Of a stretch of DNA of 64,000 bases, positions 54,930 through 63,273 are shown piece by piece; the stretch's first letter is position 1; each line of letters begins with the position of its first letter. The DNA comes from Prauserella shujinwangii. GTDB lineage: Bacteria > Actinomycetota > Actinomycetes > Mycobacteriales > Pseudonocardiaceae. The translations under genes and the position numbers were made by a program. The notes beneath the pieces were generated by a model. That model saw nothing but the letters and a program-made list of their open reading frames with translations. It was not told where the DNA came from and ran no database searches. The DNA lies in contig NZ_PVNH01000007.1 of the NCBI RefSeq assembly GCF_003001955.1, positions 124,001-188,000 of the forward strand. Direction: 5' to 3'.

Positions 54930-55472
54930 GTGACACTGACCGATCTGTTGACGCCCTACCGGCCGCACGACGCCGCCGAGGCGGCCGATGTCGCACGCGT
55001 CCGGGCCTTGCTGGCGAGCACCGGCGACCCGTGGGCGAGATCCCTCCCGTTGCACGTCACCGCGTCCGCGTTCGTCCTGCATCCGGACAGCGGGCGGGTG
55101 CTGCTGCGCTGGCACGCCCGGCAGCGGTCGTGGCTGCAGGTCGGCGGGCACGGCGATCCGGGTGAGTCCGATCCCGTCGAGGTCGCGCTGCGTGAGGGCC
55201 GCGAGGAGACCGGGCTCGCGGACCTGGAGCCCTGGCCCGCCGCGGACCTGCTGCACGTGGCGGTGGTGCCGGTTCCCGCGAAGGGAGCCGAGCCCGCGCA
55301 CGAGCACGCCGACCTGCGGTTCACGCTGACCACAGCGGAGCCGGAGGCGATCCGGCCGGAACGGCCCGGCGCGGAGCTGCGCTGGCTGACGCCGGGGGAG
55401 GCCGCGGAGCTCACCGCGGAGGCCAACGTGCGGGAGTCGCTGCGGCGGGTGGAGCGGCTGCTGGCGTCGTGA
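54930..55472 (+). CDS. Nudix hydrolase
   Basis: A 180-residue enzyme from GTG 54930. The Nudix box is intact: GGHGDPGESDPVEVALREGR followed by EETGL gives G-x5-E-x7-R-E-x2-E-E-x-G-L. VTASAFVLHPDSGRVLLRWH before it and HEHADLRFTLTTAEPEAIRP after it complete the fold. Such enzymes hydrolyse nucleoside diphosphate derivatives; the substrate cannot be read. An N-terminal helix (LLTPYRPHDAAEAADVARVR) resembles the start of the NUDIX proteins that act in housekeeping. Its TGA stop is directly joined to the TCA of the convergent acyltransferase gene. Confidence 0.88.
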   Translation: MTLTDLLTPYRPHDAAEAADVARVRALLASTGDPWARSLPLHVTASAFVLHPDSGRVLLRWHARQRSWLQVGGHGDPGESDPVEVALREGREETGLADLEPWPAADLLHVAVVPVPAKGAEPAHEHADLRFTLTTAEPEAIRPERPGAELRWLTPGEAAELTAEANVRESLRRVERLLAS

Positions 55473-56621
55473 TCAGAGGATCCGGCGCAGCGGGGTCCGC
55501 TGGACGGCGAGCAGGCCGAGCCCGAAGCACAGCACGATGCCCAGTGCCCCGACCAGTGGTGCCTTGATCTCCGCGGGCAGCGCGAACGGGCGGAGCGCCA
55601 CCGCGAGCAGGAGCAGCACGGGGCCCTGCAGCACGAACGCCGCGAAGGAGCCGCGTCCGGCCGCCGTCCGCAGCGGTCCGGACGCGGCGAGCCTGCGTTG
55701 CGCGAGCCCGAGCAGCCAGACCGATCCCGCCACGACCAGGGTGGCCTCGACACCGGCGAGGGCGAGCGCCTGCCAGTGCGGGCCGCCGAGAAACGGTGCC
55801 GCGCCGGTGGTGAGGTCGGCTCCGGCGAGGATCAGCGCGAGGACCGGCAGCGCGGCCACCACCGCCGCCGTGGTCCGGCCGCAGCCGCGGTAGAGCCGGT
55901 CCGGGACGTGGGCGGCCAGCCCGCCGCGGGCGTGCGCGATGCCGAAGGCGAACATGACGCCCAGCTGCGGCCACAGCCACAGGTGCAGGTCGAGCACGTC
56001 GGTCTCCCGTGCCGACGTCCACAGCCGCACCGTGAACGTGGCCAGCGTGAGCGTGGCCGCCAGCCCGGCCAGCCGCCACCCGGTGACGGGGACGGGCGCG
56101 CGGTCCCCGGCGGGGCGGCGGAGCGACCGCAGCGCCGCGTAGGCGAGGGAGAAGAGCAGCAACACCACGGCGAACCACAGGGCGCCCGAGTCGAGGAAGC
56201 GGTCCCGGCCGGTGAGCACCCAGCCGTACGACACGTCGCGGCCTGCCGCCCGGTAGGCCAGCAGGACGGGCAGCGGCCAGAGGACCAGGACGCTGACCGC
56301 GAACGGCACCCCCAGCCGCAGCAGGCGGCGGCGGACGAACGTGCGCGCGCCGCGACGGTCGAACGACGCGGGCGTGCACAGCCCGGCGAGCAGGAAGAAC
56401 GTGCCCAGCACGAACAGGGCGGACGGGCCGAGCAGCGCGAGCAGCACCAGCTCGGCCTGCGCGGTGAAGGACACCTCGTTGACCTCGTCGTAGGCCCAGC
56501 CGCCGATGGCGGAGTAGCCGAGCAGGGCGTGCCCGCCGATGATCCAGGCGACGAGCACCGCACGCAGCGTGTCCAGTGCGGGCAGCCGCGTGGTGACGTC
56601 GTTTCCCGTTCGTACCGACAC
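55473..56621 (-). CDS. Acyltransferase family 3 membrane protein
   Basis: About 382 residues from GTG 56621, which has GGAGG 6 nt before it; an upstream ATG at 56639 lacks such a site. Around ten hydrophobic helices are present. It begins with the family pattern RLPALDTLRAVLVAWIIGGH (with the conserved R and H), then ALLGPSALFVLGTFFLLAGL, FVRRRLLRLGVPFAVSVLVL and FAAFVLQGPVLLLLAVALRP. Family 3 acyltransferases (OafA/YrhL) modify cell-surface sugars or secreted metabolites. No glycan cluster lies around it. Transcription meets that of the Nudix gene at stop codons that touch (TGATCA at 55470-55475). Confidence 0.86.
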   Translation of the reverse strand: MSVRTGNDVTTRLPALDTLRAVLVAWIIGGHALLGYSAIGGWAYDEVNEVSFTAQAELVLLALLGPSALFVLGTFFLLAGLCTPASFDRRGARTFVRRRLLRLGVPFAVSVLVLWPLPVLLAYRAAGRDVSYGWVLTGRDRFLDSGALWFAVVLLLFSLAYAALRSLRRPAGDRAPVPVTGWRLAGLAATLTLATFTVRLWTSARETDVLDLHLWLWPQLGVMFAFGIAHARGGLAAHVPDRLYRGCGRTTAAVVAALPVLALILAGADLTTGAAPFLGGPHWQALALAGVEATLVVAGSVWLLGLAQRRLAASGPLRTAAGRGSFAAFVLQGPVLLLLAVALRPFALPAEIKAPLVGALGIVLCFGLGLLAVQRTPLRRIL

Positions 56622-56726
56622 GTCCGTCCTCCGCTCCACCCGCTCGTGCCACTGTTCACGGTGCGGGCGGACGGCGCGCGGGGGTAGGGACGAACGGCCC
56701 CTCGTCGCGGGAATCCGGTACCGGCG

Positions 56727-57059
56727 TCAGGGCAGCTTGGCGACGGTGAGCAGCACGGCGGAGTCCTCCAGCGCCTCCAGGCCGTGCCGCGCCTGGGGGA
56801 CCACGATGAGATCGCCGTGCCTGCCGTCCCACGCCACCTCCCCCGCGTGCAACCGGACGCGGCCGCGAAGGACGAAGATCGTCGCCTCGCCGGGGTTCTC
56901 GTGCTCGGCGAGCGTCTCGCCGGCGAGCAGGGCGATGACCGTCTGGCGCAGCACGTGCTCGTGCCCGCCGTACACCGTGTCGGCGCTGCGGGCGGGGGAC
57001 GAGGTGGCGGCCCGTTCGAGGAGCTCGCGGGCGAGGGCGTCGAGGGAGAACTTCCGCAT
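56727..57059 (-). CDS. Small cupin-domain protein
   Basis: A 110-residue protein from ATG 57059. The single cupin fold is readable: VYGGHEHVLRQTVIALLAGE, then ENPGEATIFVLRGRVRLHAG and GDLIVVPQARHGLEALEDSA. In the first cupin motif the metal ligands are incomplete (EHENPGEAT), with the second motif histidine present (ARHGLEAL). It resembles small cupins that bind LuxR-type or quercetinase-like ligands, without a defined role. The ATG lies inside the left arm of a perfect 23-bp inverted repeat, so translation start could be masked in the mRNA. Confidence 0.8.
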   Translation of the reverse strand: MRKFSLDALARELLERAATSSPARSADTVYGGHEHVLRQTVIALLAGETLAEHENPGEATIFVLRGRVRLHAGEVAWDGRHGDLIVVPQARHGLEALEDSAVLLTVAKLP

Positions 57060-57108
57060 CGGCCCAGTGTGCCCGCCGCCCGCCTGCGGGCACACTGGGC
57101 CGATGCGG
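57054..57108. repeat. Perfect 23-bp inverted repeat covering a start codon
   Basis: CCGCATCGGCCCAGTGTGCC plus CGC (57054-57076) pairs perfectly with 57086-57108, spacer 9 bp. The left arm includes the ATG of the cupin gene at 57057-57059. The hairpin would form in the 5' end of that mRNA and close its initiation region. The repeat also lies between divergent genes (cupin left, zinc-finger gene right), where terminators are not expected. Confidence 0.75.
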
Positions 57109-57170
57109 GGTTTGGGCCCGGCCCGGGTGGGAACTCCGCGCCGGACACCGACCGAGAGCGGAGTGGGACA

Positions 57171-57539
57171 GTGCCGACCGGAAGCGACAACCCGCGCAGG
57201 CAGCTGGGCTGCCGGTTCTGCGCCCGCGTGCCGGTGGCGGGCGAGCCCCGGTTCCCCGGTCCTCGGGGCCCGATCTGCGTACCGTGCCTGGAGACCGGAC
57301 TGCGCCTGGTCGCCACCCGGAGGCCGGGGCCGGACCGCGAGCGGACGGGGGTGGTGCGTACCCGCTCGGCGGACGACCTCGCCTGCGAGTGCTGCGGCAG
57401 GTACGAGCGCCGCGACTTCCTCGGGTTCCGGCGGCCGCTCACCCGGATGCACTCGCCCGAAGCCGGCGCCGCGATCTGCGCCGACTGCCTCGACCGGGCG
57501 GGCGACCTGATCAACAGGGCGCTCGCGGGCACGGGCTAG
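57171..57539 (+). CDS. Zinc-finger protein with paired CxxC motifs (ClpX-zinc-finger-like)
   Basis: A 122-residue protein from GTG 57171, with GGAG 7 nt before it. Two four-cysteine sets are present: CRFC with CVPC (LGCRFCARVPVAG, GPICVPCLETGLRL) and CECC with CADC (DLACECCGRYERRDFLGF, AAICADCLDRAGDLI). Each set has the C-x2-C-n20-C-x2-C spacing of the small zinc finger at the N-terminus of ClpX, where it recruits substrates. No ATPase domain is fused. It may be an adaptor or a nucleic-acid-binding protein; function is open. It is divergent from the cupin gene. Confidence 0.72.
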   Translation: MPTGSDNPRRQLGCRFCARVPVAGEPRFPGPRGPICVPCLETGLRLVATRRPGPDRERTGVVRTRSADDLACECCGRYERRDFLGFRRPLTRMHSPEAGAAICADCLDRAGDLINRALAGTG

Positions 57540-57620
57540 CACGTTCCCGGCAGCGCGCCGGTGGCGGTGCCACCATGGGGCGATGAGATCGTCCAGGACG
57601 GCACCGAGGGCAGGCCGCCG

Positions 57621-58703
57621 ATGACGGCGTTCCGGATCGAGGGGGCCGAGGGCAGGCCACTGACCGCCAGGCTCGACCTGCCCGGCACCGAGCCGCGCGC
57701 GTACGCCCTGTTCGTGCACTGCCTGCCGTCCGGCACGGGCTCCGCGGCCGAGGTCGTCACCCGCGCGCTGACCGCCGCGGGCGTCGGTGTGCTGCGCATC
57801 GCCTGTGACCGGCCAGGCGAGTTCACCACCGAACGCGGGTTCGGTGCCACCGTCGCCGACCTCGTCGCGGCCGCGCGGCGCCTGCGCCGCCGGTACGCGG
57901 CGCCCACCCTGCTGGTCGGGCACTCGCACGGCGGTACGGCACTCCTCGCCGCCGCCCACCGGCTCGCCGACGTCCGCGCCGTGGTCACGATCGGCGCGCC
58001 GTCCGGTCCACCGCACGCCGACCTCTCCGACCGGATCGCTCGGCTCGGCGCGGCGCTGCTGGTGCTGCACTCGCCGGTGGACGCGGAGGTCGGTATCGAG
58101 CACGCGCGGGAGATCTTCGAGGCTGCCCGCCACCCCCGCTCGTTCCTCGCGCTCGACGGAGCCGACCACCATCTCACCGGGACGGCGGACGCCGCGTTCG
58201 CCGCGTCGATGCTCACGGCGTGGGCGGTGCGGTACCTGCCCGCACCCGCGGCGGCCGAACCGGAGGAGGGCCGCGTCGTCGTCGCGGAGAGCGGGGCGGG
58301 GCCGTACGGTCAGCACCTCACCGCGGGGCACCACGCGCTCACCGCCGACGAACCGCCGCCCGCCGGCGCGGGCAGTGGCCCTTCGCCGTACGACTACCTG
58401 CTGGCCGGGCTCGGCGCGTGCACGTCGATGACGGTGCGGATGTACGCCGACCGCAAGGGGTGGCCGCTCGACGGCGTCACCGTGTCCCTGCGGCACTCGC
58501 GTGTCCACGCGGCGGACTGCGCGGACTGCGAGACGACGTCGGGCCGCATCGACCGGATCGACCGCGTGATCCGGATCGACGGTGGTGACCTCGACGATGA
58601 GCAGCGCGCCAGGCTGCTGGAGATCGCCGACCGGTGCCCGGTGCACCGCACGCTGCGGTCGGAGACGGTGATCCACACCGAGGCGGCCCCACCTCGTGCG
58701 TGA
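57621..58703 (+). CDS. Alpha/beta hydrolase-OsmC fusion protein
   Basis: About 360 residues from ATG 57621. The N-terminal half (1-230) is an alpha/beta hydrolase: YALFVHCLPSGTGSAAEVVT, LLVGHSHGGTALLAAAHRLA (nucleophile Ser in GHSHGG), LLVLHSPVDAEVGIEHAREI and FLALDGADHHLTGTADAAFA. The C-terminal half (240-360) is an OsmC/Ohr-type domain with LLAGLGACTSMTVRMYADRK and DRCPVHRTLRSETVI, which hold the two redox-active cysteines. Fused hydrolase-OsmC proteins are a known bacterial family with presumed peroxide or acyl-substrate function. It follows the zinc-finger gene by 81 bp. Its stop lies in a hairpin shared with the convergent amiB-like gene. Confidence 0.88.
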   Translation: MTAFRIEGAEGRPLTARLDLPGTEPRAYALFVHCLPSGTGSAAEVVTRALTAAGVGVLRIACDRPGEFTTERGFGATVADLVAAARRLRRRYAAPTLLVGHSHGGTALLAAAHRLADVRAVVTIGAPSGPPHADLSDRIARLGAALLVLHSPVDAEVGIEHAREIFEAARHPRSFLALDGADHHLTGTADAAFAASMLTAWAVRYLPAPAAAEPEEGRVVVAESGAGPYGQHLTAGHHALTADEPPPAGAGSGPSPYDYLLAGLGACTSMTVRMYADRKGWPLDGVTVSLRHSRVHAADCADCETTSGRIDRIDRVIRIDGGDLDDEQRARLLEIADRCPVHRTLRSETVIHTEAAPPRA

Positions 58704-58738
58704 GGAACCTCGTTCTCGCCGCGGTCTTCACTCACGAG
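58693..58738. terminator. Hairpin overlapping two convergent stop codons
   Basis: CTCGTGCGTGAGG (58693-58705) pairs with CTTCACTCACGAG (58726-58738), 11 of 13 matched. It overlaps the stops of both the hydrolase-OsmC gene and the amiB-like gene. The stem is related to the one at 34721, indicating a repeated family. Confidence 0.55.
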
Positions 58739-59802
58739 CGCGGGCCGGCTTCCACCGGGTGCGCGACGGCGGTCAGGCGGTCACCGCTGACCTGGACGGT
58801 GACCCGCACCGGCCCGGTGCCCTCGGGCCGCACGCGCAGGACCTCCGCGGCGACCGGGGCGGCCAGCTCCACCCGCAGGCAGCGGCGCAGCGCCCGGGCC
58901 CCGTAGACGGGATCGAACCCGCGCCGGGCGAGCCACCGGACGGCCTCGTCCGCGAGGTCCAGCCGGACCCCCCGACCGCGCAACCTGCGCCGGAGCGACC
59001 CGATCTCCAACCGGGTGATCGCCAGTGCGGTGCCCGCGTCCAGCTCGGCGAACTCCACCACCTCGTCGATCCGGTTGAGGAACTCCGGATCGAAGAACGC
59101 GGTCACCGCCCGGGAGACCACCGCGCGTTCGCGGCCGGACGCGAGCCATCGCCACCGGCTCGCCCGCCGCCGCGCCAGCTCGGCCGAGCCGAGGTTGGAC
59201 GTGAGGAACACGAAGCTGTTGCGGAACGAGATCGTCTGCTGCCCGCTCGCGAGCCGCAGCACCCCGGTGTCGAGCACGTGCAGCAGCGCGCGCAGGACGG
59301 TCGGATGAGCCTTCTCCACCTCGTCGAACAGCACGAGGCCCGGCGTGTACGGATCCCCCTCCACAGTGGATCGATCGAAGACGCTGAACGCCTCCTTGCT
59401 GCCCGCGTAGCCTGGTGGCGCTCCACTGAACGAGGCCGCGTAGTGCTCCTGGGCGAGCGCGCTCATGTCCACCCGGCAGAGGTCGTCGGGCCCGGACCGC
59501 AGCTCCGCGGCCACCCGCCGCACCAGCTCCGTCTTGCCCACGCCGGTCGGCCCGACCAGCAACAGGTTCGCGAGCGGCCGGTCCTTCTCGTGCGCGCCCG
59601 CGCGGGCCAGCGTGACGGCGCGCACGACCGCCGCCACCGCGTCGTCCTGCCCGAGCACCCGGGACCGCAGCCGGGCGGCCACCGCCGAGGGCGACCGGTC
59701 GTGCGCGTCTCCCTCGGCGGCGGTTCCGGCGGACCCGGCGGGCCCGGTGTCGGTCGCCCGGTGCCGGTTCTGCTCGTGGAACATGTCGGTCAGGTACGGC
59801 AT
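58732..59802 (-). CDS. amiB: AmiB-like Clp-type AAA ATPase of the amidase operon
   Basis: A 356-residue protein with one AAA+ module similar to the second ATPase of ClpB. Residues 1-40 are flexible. Then VLGQDDAVAAVVRAV, Walker A GPTGVGKTELVRRV at about 84, SFSGAPPGYAGSKEA, Walker B LVLFDEVEKAHPTVLRALLH, sensor 1 VFLTSNLGSAEL, the arginine finger region FDPEFLNRIDEVVEF and sensor 2 GARALRRCL. In Pseudomonas aeruginosa AmiB of the same type is encoded next to amiE and is thought to act with AmiS. It starts at ATG 59802 with GGAG 7 nt before it, 28 bp after amiE. Its exact job in amide use is not established. Confidence 0.85.
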   Translation of the reverse strand: MPYLTDMFHEQNRHRATDTGPAGSAGTAAEGDAHDRSPSAVAARLRSRVLGQDDAVAAVVRAVTLARAGAHEKDRPLANLLLVGPTGVGKTELVRRVAAELRSGPDDLCRVDMSALAQEHYAASFSGAPPGYAGSKEAFSVFDRSTVEGDPYTPGLVLFDEVEKAHPTVLRALLHVLDTGVLRLASGQQTISFRNSFVFLTSNLGSAELARRRASRWRWLASGRERAVVSRAVTAFFDPEFLNRIDEVVEFAELDAGTALAITRLEIGSLRRRLRGRGVRLDLADEAVRWLARRGFDPVYGARALRRCLRVELAAPVAAEVLRVRPEGTGPVRVTVQVSGDRLTAVAHPVEAGPRS

Positions 59803-59830
59803 CGGTCCACTCCGGACACAGCCGGCATGC

Positions 59831-60868
59831 TCACGCCTCCAGGGTCCGCTCGACCGGGAGCGAGCCGACCCGGCACTCCGCGACGCCGACGGTGTCGCGG
59901 GTGATGGCCTCCACGTTCTCCCTGGCCTTCCGGGCGTCGGTCACCCAGAGCTTGTAGAAGTCGAACGGGCAGTCGGCCACACCCGACTCGCCGTCTCCGG
60001 CCGCGTGCACGCCCGAGTACCCGCGGTGCAACAGCTTGAACAGGTGGTTCTGTGACTGGTCGTAGGTCCGGGCATCCCGCAGGGCGGACAGCGAGAGCTG
60101 TGCGTACTGGATGCCGTACTCCTCCTCGCCGGTCTCGCCGAGCGTCCGGCCGTCGAAGCCGATGATCGACGAGTGCCCGAAGTAGGAGTACACACCGTCG
60201 AACCCGGCCGCGTTGGCCACGGCCACGTAGCAGTTGTTGGCCCACGCCATCGCCTTGGCCATGAGCACCTGCTGGTCCTTCGCGGGGTACATGTAGCCCT
60301 GGCAGCGGACCACGAGCTCGGCGCCCTTCATCGCGCAGTCGCGCCAGATCTCGGGGTAGTTGCCGTCGTCGCAGATGATCAGCGAGATCTTCATGCCCTT
60401 CGGTCCCTCGGTGACGTAGGTGGTGTCGCCGGGGTACCAGCCCTCGATCGGGCACCAGGGCAGGATCTTGCGGTACTTCTGCACGATGTCGCCGCGGTCG
60501 TTGATCAGGACGAGCGTGTTGTAGGGCGGCTTCGCGGGGTGGTCCTCGTGCCGCTCGCCGGTGATGGAGAAGACACCCCACGTGCCGGCCTCCCGGCACG
60601 CCGCCGCGAAGATGTCCGTCTCCTCGCCGGGCACGGTCGCGGCGGTCGCGAACATCTCCCCGGGGTCGTACATGATCCCCTGGGTCGAGTACTCGGGGAA
60701 GACGACGAGGTCCATTCCGGGCAGGCCGCTCTTCATGCCGACGACCATCTCGGCGATCCGGCGCGCGTTGTCGAGCACCTCGGCCTTGGTGTGCAGCCGG
60801 GGCATCTTGTAGTTGACCACCGCGACGCCGACGGTGTCGGGGCTCGCGGAGATGTCGCCGTGTCTCAT
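59831..60868 (-). CDS. amiE: Aliphatic amidase
   Basis: A 345-residue nitrilase-superfamily enzyme. The catalytic triad falls at the same numbers as in Pseudomonas AmiE: Glu59 ([10 protein letters not shown]), Lys134 (QKYRKILPW) and Cys166 ([12 protein letters not shown]). Other family blocks: [40 protein letters not shown] and [20 protein letters not shown]. It hydrolyses short amides such as acetamide or propionamide to acid and ammonia, in the cytoplasm. AAGGAG lies 6 nt before ATG 60868. Upstream is amiS (34 bp) and downstream amiB (28 bp), so the three are one operon. Confidence 0.95.
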   Translation of the reverse strand: MRHGDISASPDTVGVAVVNYKMPRLHTKAEVLDNARRIAEMVVGMKSGLPGMDLVVFPEYSTQGIMYDPGEMFATAATVPGEETDIFAAACREAGTWGVFSITGERHEDHPAKPPYNTLVLINDRGDIVQKYRKILPWCPIEGWYPGDTTYVTEGPKGMKISLIICDDGNYPEIWRDCAMKGAELVVRCQGYMYPAKDQQVLMAKAMAWANNCYVAVANAAGFDGVYSYFGHSSIIGFDGRTLGETGEEEYGIQYAQLSLSALRDARTYDQSQNHLFKLLHRGYSGVHAAGDGESGVADCPFDFYKLWVTDARKARENVEAITRDTVGVAECRVGSLPVERTLEA

Positions 60869-60902
60869 GGGTTTCTCCTTCTGTTGACGGGTCCTGCGGA
60901 GG

Positions 60903-61535
60903 TCAGGCGGTGGTGGCCGCGGCGGGCGCCGGGGTGGCGGTTTCGGCCCCGCGGGAGCGGGCGAGCAGCGCGGCGAGGGCGACGAGCGCGACGGCGGCCG
61001 CCGCGGCGAGCAGGCCGGTCCCGGCGTTCGACCGGTACGCGCCGGTCATCGCGAGGAACGCGGGAAGGGTGCAGGTGGGCTGGCTGAGCAGGACGACGGC
61101 CCAGCCGGTGAACCGCGTGAGCTCCTGCCTGCCGAGGCCGAGCACGAGGAAGAACAGTGTCCACAGCAGAGCCCACGCCAGCCAGATCACGCCGAAGACC
61201 GGATCACCCTGACGCCAGAAGGACAGTCCCGCGTAGACGACGGCACATCCGGCGACGAACAGCGAGAACCAGCCGACGCCCTCCGGTTCGAGCCGTGCGA
61301 GGTTCGCCACCCCGACGTAGAGGTAGGTGAAGCCGAACAGGTACAGCCCGGACGCGGCGAGGATCGCGTCCCCGTCGCCGCCCGCCCGCACGATCAGCAC
61401 CGTTGGCGTGACGCACTGCAGGGCGCCGACGAAGAGGTTGAGCGCACCGGCCGACCTGGCGGGCACCCGCCCCAGCAGCATGAGCCCGTTCACGAGCAGG
61501 ACGGCGCCGACGTAGAGCAGACCGACGTTGTTCAT
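60903..61535 (-). CDS. amiS: AmiS/UreI family amide or urea channel
   Basis: A 210-residue membrane protein from ATG 61535, with GGAGG 5 nt before it. It has the six-helix AmiS/UreI pattern: [100 protein letters not shown] and [17 protein letters not shown]. These proteins form a hexameric pore for urea or short amides. The C-terminal tail after ALLARSRG is alanine-rich. Gene order amiS-amiE-amiB shows that it imports the AmiE substrate. A 117-bp gap with an operator-like site separates it from amiC. Confidence 0.92.
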   Translation of the reverse strand: MNNVGLLYVGAVLLVNGLMLLGRVPARSAGALNLFVGALQCVTPTVLIVRAGGDGDAILAASGLYLFGFTYLYVGVANLARLEPEGVGWFSLFVAGCAVVYAGLSFWRQGDPVFGVIWLAWALLWTLFFLVLGLGRQELTRFTGWAVVLLSQPTCTLPAFLAMTGAYRSNAGTGLLAAAAAVALVALAALLARSRGAETATPAPAAATTA

Positions 61536-61591
61536 CGTGGCCTCCCGGACCGGGTCTCCGCCGAACCGGCGAATCGATTTCAATCGGTGTA

Positions 61592-61604
61592 TTTCCAGAT
61601 GAAA
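61592..61604. promoter_or_regulatory. Operator-like inverted repeat upstream of amiS
   Basis: TTTCCAGATGAAA (61592-61604) has TTTC and GAAA arms around five bases and lies in a locally AT-rich stretch 57 bp before the amiS start. It resembles the perfect palindrome TTTCAGCTGAAA upstream of amiC. A second promoter for amiS-amiE-amiB under the same MarR-type regulator is plausible. Confidence 0.4.
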
Positions 61605-61652
61605 GTAATTGGGCCGGCGGCGGCCGTCAAGGTCCGTCCGCGCGGGACGGGC

Positions 61653-62726
61653 TCAGAGGCGGGTGACGACGTCGAACTCGTAGCCGTCGGCGACGGCGAG
61701 ATGCACGTGCTGGCTCGCCTGCGGGCCGTGGAACTCGACGGTGCCGCGGGGGCCCTCGAACGCGGTGCCGTCGATCGCCGCGTTCAGCGCGCGCAGATCG
61801 GGCGTTCCGGCTCTGCGCAGCAGCCGGTCGAGCGTGTGCAGCCCCTCGTAGCAGGACTCGGCGGCGTTGTTCAGCGGGGGAGCGGTCGGTCCGTGCAGGT
61901 CCACGTAGGAGCCGAGCAGGTCCATCGCGCCGGGGGAGACCAGCGACCGGAAGTAGCCCGCGGACACGAACAGGTTGGCCGTGTTCGCCTCCCCGCTGGC
62001 GATCAGCATGTTCTCCTCCATGAGCGGGCTGAACCGCACCAGCCGCTCGTGCAGCCCCGCGGCCGCGAAACACCGGTTGAACTCGACCGCGTCCTGCCCG
62101 ACGAGCAGCATCAGCACGCCGTCGCACGTCGTCCGGCGAACCAGGTCGACGGCGCGGCTCATGTCCGCGGTGCCGAGGCCGACGAACGTCTCGCCCGCGA
62201 TGCGCAGGCCGAGCTCGTGCGCGTACCGGCGGACGGCCGCCGTCGACCCGCGCGGCCAGACGTAGTCGTCGCCGACGACGAACCAGCTTCGGGCTCCGAC
62301 GTGGTCGCGCAGCCAGCGCAGCGCGGGGGCGATCTGGCAGCGCGGTGTCTCCCCGGAACAGAACACGCCGGGCCTGCGTTCGCCACCCTCATAAAGCGAC
62401 GTGTAGACGTACGGCACGCGGCCGGCCAGGACCGGCACGAGCGCGTTGCGGACCGAGGAGATGTGCCAGCCGGTCACCGCGTCCACCGCACCGCGGTCCA
62501 CCAGCCCGCGCAGCTCCGCCGCGACCTGCTCGGGTGGCCCGCCGCCGTCGACGACCTCGACGGTGACCTCACGGCCGAGGATCCCGCCGCGCGCGTTGAG
62601 CTCGCGCACGGCGAGCTCGGTGATCGCCTCGCAGGAAGGGCCGAACAGGCCGGCCGGTCCCTGCAGCGGGATCACCAGCGCGACGCGCCAGAGCGCGCAC
62701 TCGCGGATGACCGAGCCGGTAGCCAT
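61653..62726 (-). CDS. amiC: AmiC-like amide-sensing periplasmic-binding-fold protein
   Basis: A 357-residue protein without signal peptide, so it is a cytoplasmic sensor and not a transport component. Type I binding fold as in the leucine-binding and AmiC family: WRVALVIPLQGPAGLFGPSC, LAVRELNARGGILGREVTVE, VVDGGGPPEQVAAELRGLVD, AVTGWHISSVRNALVPVLAG, RSWFVVGDDYVWPRGSTAAV, FSPLMEENMLIASGEANTAN and AAESCYEGLHTLDRLLRRAG. The last block is typical of amide/urea-binding AmiC/FmdD/UrtA. It is transcribed away from the MarR-type gene, 104 bp apart. In mycobacteria AmiC is a positive regulator of acetamidase; here it probably acts with the MarR regulator, as no AmiR is seen. Confidence 0.9.
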   Translation of the reverse strand: MATGSVIRECALWRVALVIPLQGPAGLFGPSCEAITELAVRELNARGGILGREVTVEVVDGGGPPEQVAAELRGLVDRGAVDAVTGWHISSVRNALVPVLAGRVPYVYTSLYEGGERRPGVFCSGETPRCQIAPALRWLRDHVGARSWFVVGDDYVWPRGSTAAVRRYAHELGLRIAGETFVGLGTADMSRAVDLVRRTTCDGVLMLLVGQDAVEFNRCFAAAGLHERLVRFSPLMEENMLIASGEANTANLFVSAGYFRSLVSPGAMDLLGSYVDLHGPTAPPLNNAAESCYEGLHTLDRLLRRAGTPDLRALNAAIDGTAFEGPRGTVEFHGPQASQHVHLAVADGYEFDVVTRL

Positions 62727-62773
62727 GAGGTCTCCGAACGGACGCCGGGCCGCCTCCCCGTCGACGGGAACAG

Positions 62774-62785
62774 TTTCAGCTGAAA
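62774..62785. promoter_or_regulatory. Palindrome between amiC and marR-like genes
   Basis: TTTCAGCTGAAA is a perfect 12-bp palindrome in the 104-bp gap between the divergent amiC and marR-like genes. A related site lies before amiS. MarR proteins bind such AT-flanked palindromes, so this is the best operator candidate for the locus. Confidence 0.5.
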
Positions 62786-62830
62786 GTCTTACAATCGGAA
62801 GGGAATCCGCGCAAGGGTGAGGGCAGGCCG

Positions 62831-63271
62831 ATGGATGTACGCGATGCCAGGGACACCGGCGACGCCACCGCCGGGCCGCGGCTGAGCAGCTCGCTGGCCA
62901 GGGCGGCGCGGGCGGTGACCGCGCGCGTGGAGCAGGTGCTCCGGAGCGAGAACGTCACCTTCGACCAGTGGCTGGTGCTCGACGCGCTCGCCGCTGAGGG
63001 CGGGCTCACGATGTCGGAGCTGACCGCGCGGACGCTGGCGACGGGGCCGACGCTGACGCGCGTCGTGGACCGCCTGGTCACGGTGGCGGCCGCCTACCGC
63101 GAGGTCGACCTCGACGACCGCCGCCGCGTGCGCGTGCACCTGAGCACGCGCGGCCGCGCCCAGCACGCGCGCCTCGCCGGCCGGGTGGCCGAGGTGGAGG
63201 AGGAGATGCTCGGCAGCCTGAGCCGTACCGGCCCGCTGTTCACCGCGCTCGACCGGCTCGGCGACGGCTGA
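62831..63271 (+). CDS. MarR family regulator of the amidase locus
   Basis: A 146-residue regulator from ATG 62831. It has the MarR layout: helix 1 SSSLARAARAVTARVEQVLR, ENVTFDQWLVLDALAAEGGL, the winged helix TMSELTARTLATGPTLTRVV and RLVTVAAAYREVDLDDRRRV with the wing DLDDRRRVRVHLSTRG, then the dimerisation helix. It is divergent from amiC. In Mycobacterium smegmatis a MarR-type repressor (AmiA) controls acetamidase, so the same role is likely here, with amides or AmiC as the inducer. Its stop codon is 2 bp before the first unit of 21-bp array 3. Confidence 0.88.
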   Translation: MDVRDARDTGDATAGPRLSSSLARAARAVTARVEQVLRSENVTFDQWLVLDALAAEGGLTMSELTARTLATGPTLTRVVDRLVTVAAAYREVDLDDRRRVRVHLSTRGRAQHARLAGRVAEVEEEMLGSLSRTGPLFTALDRLGDG

Positions 63272-63273
63272 CC

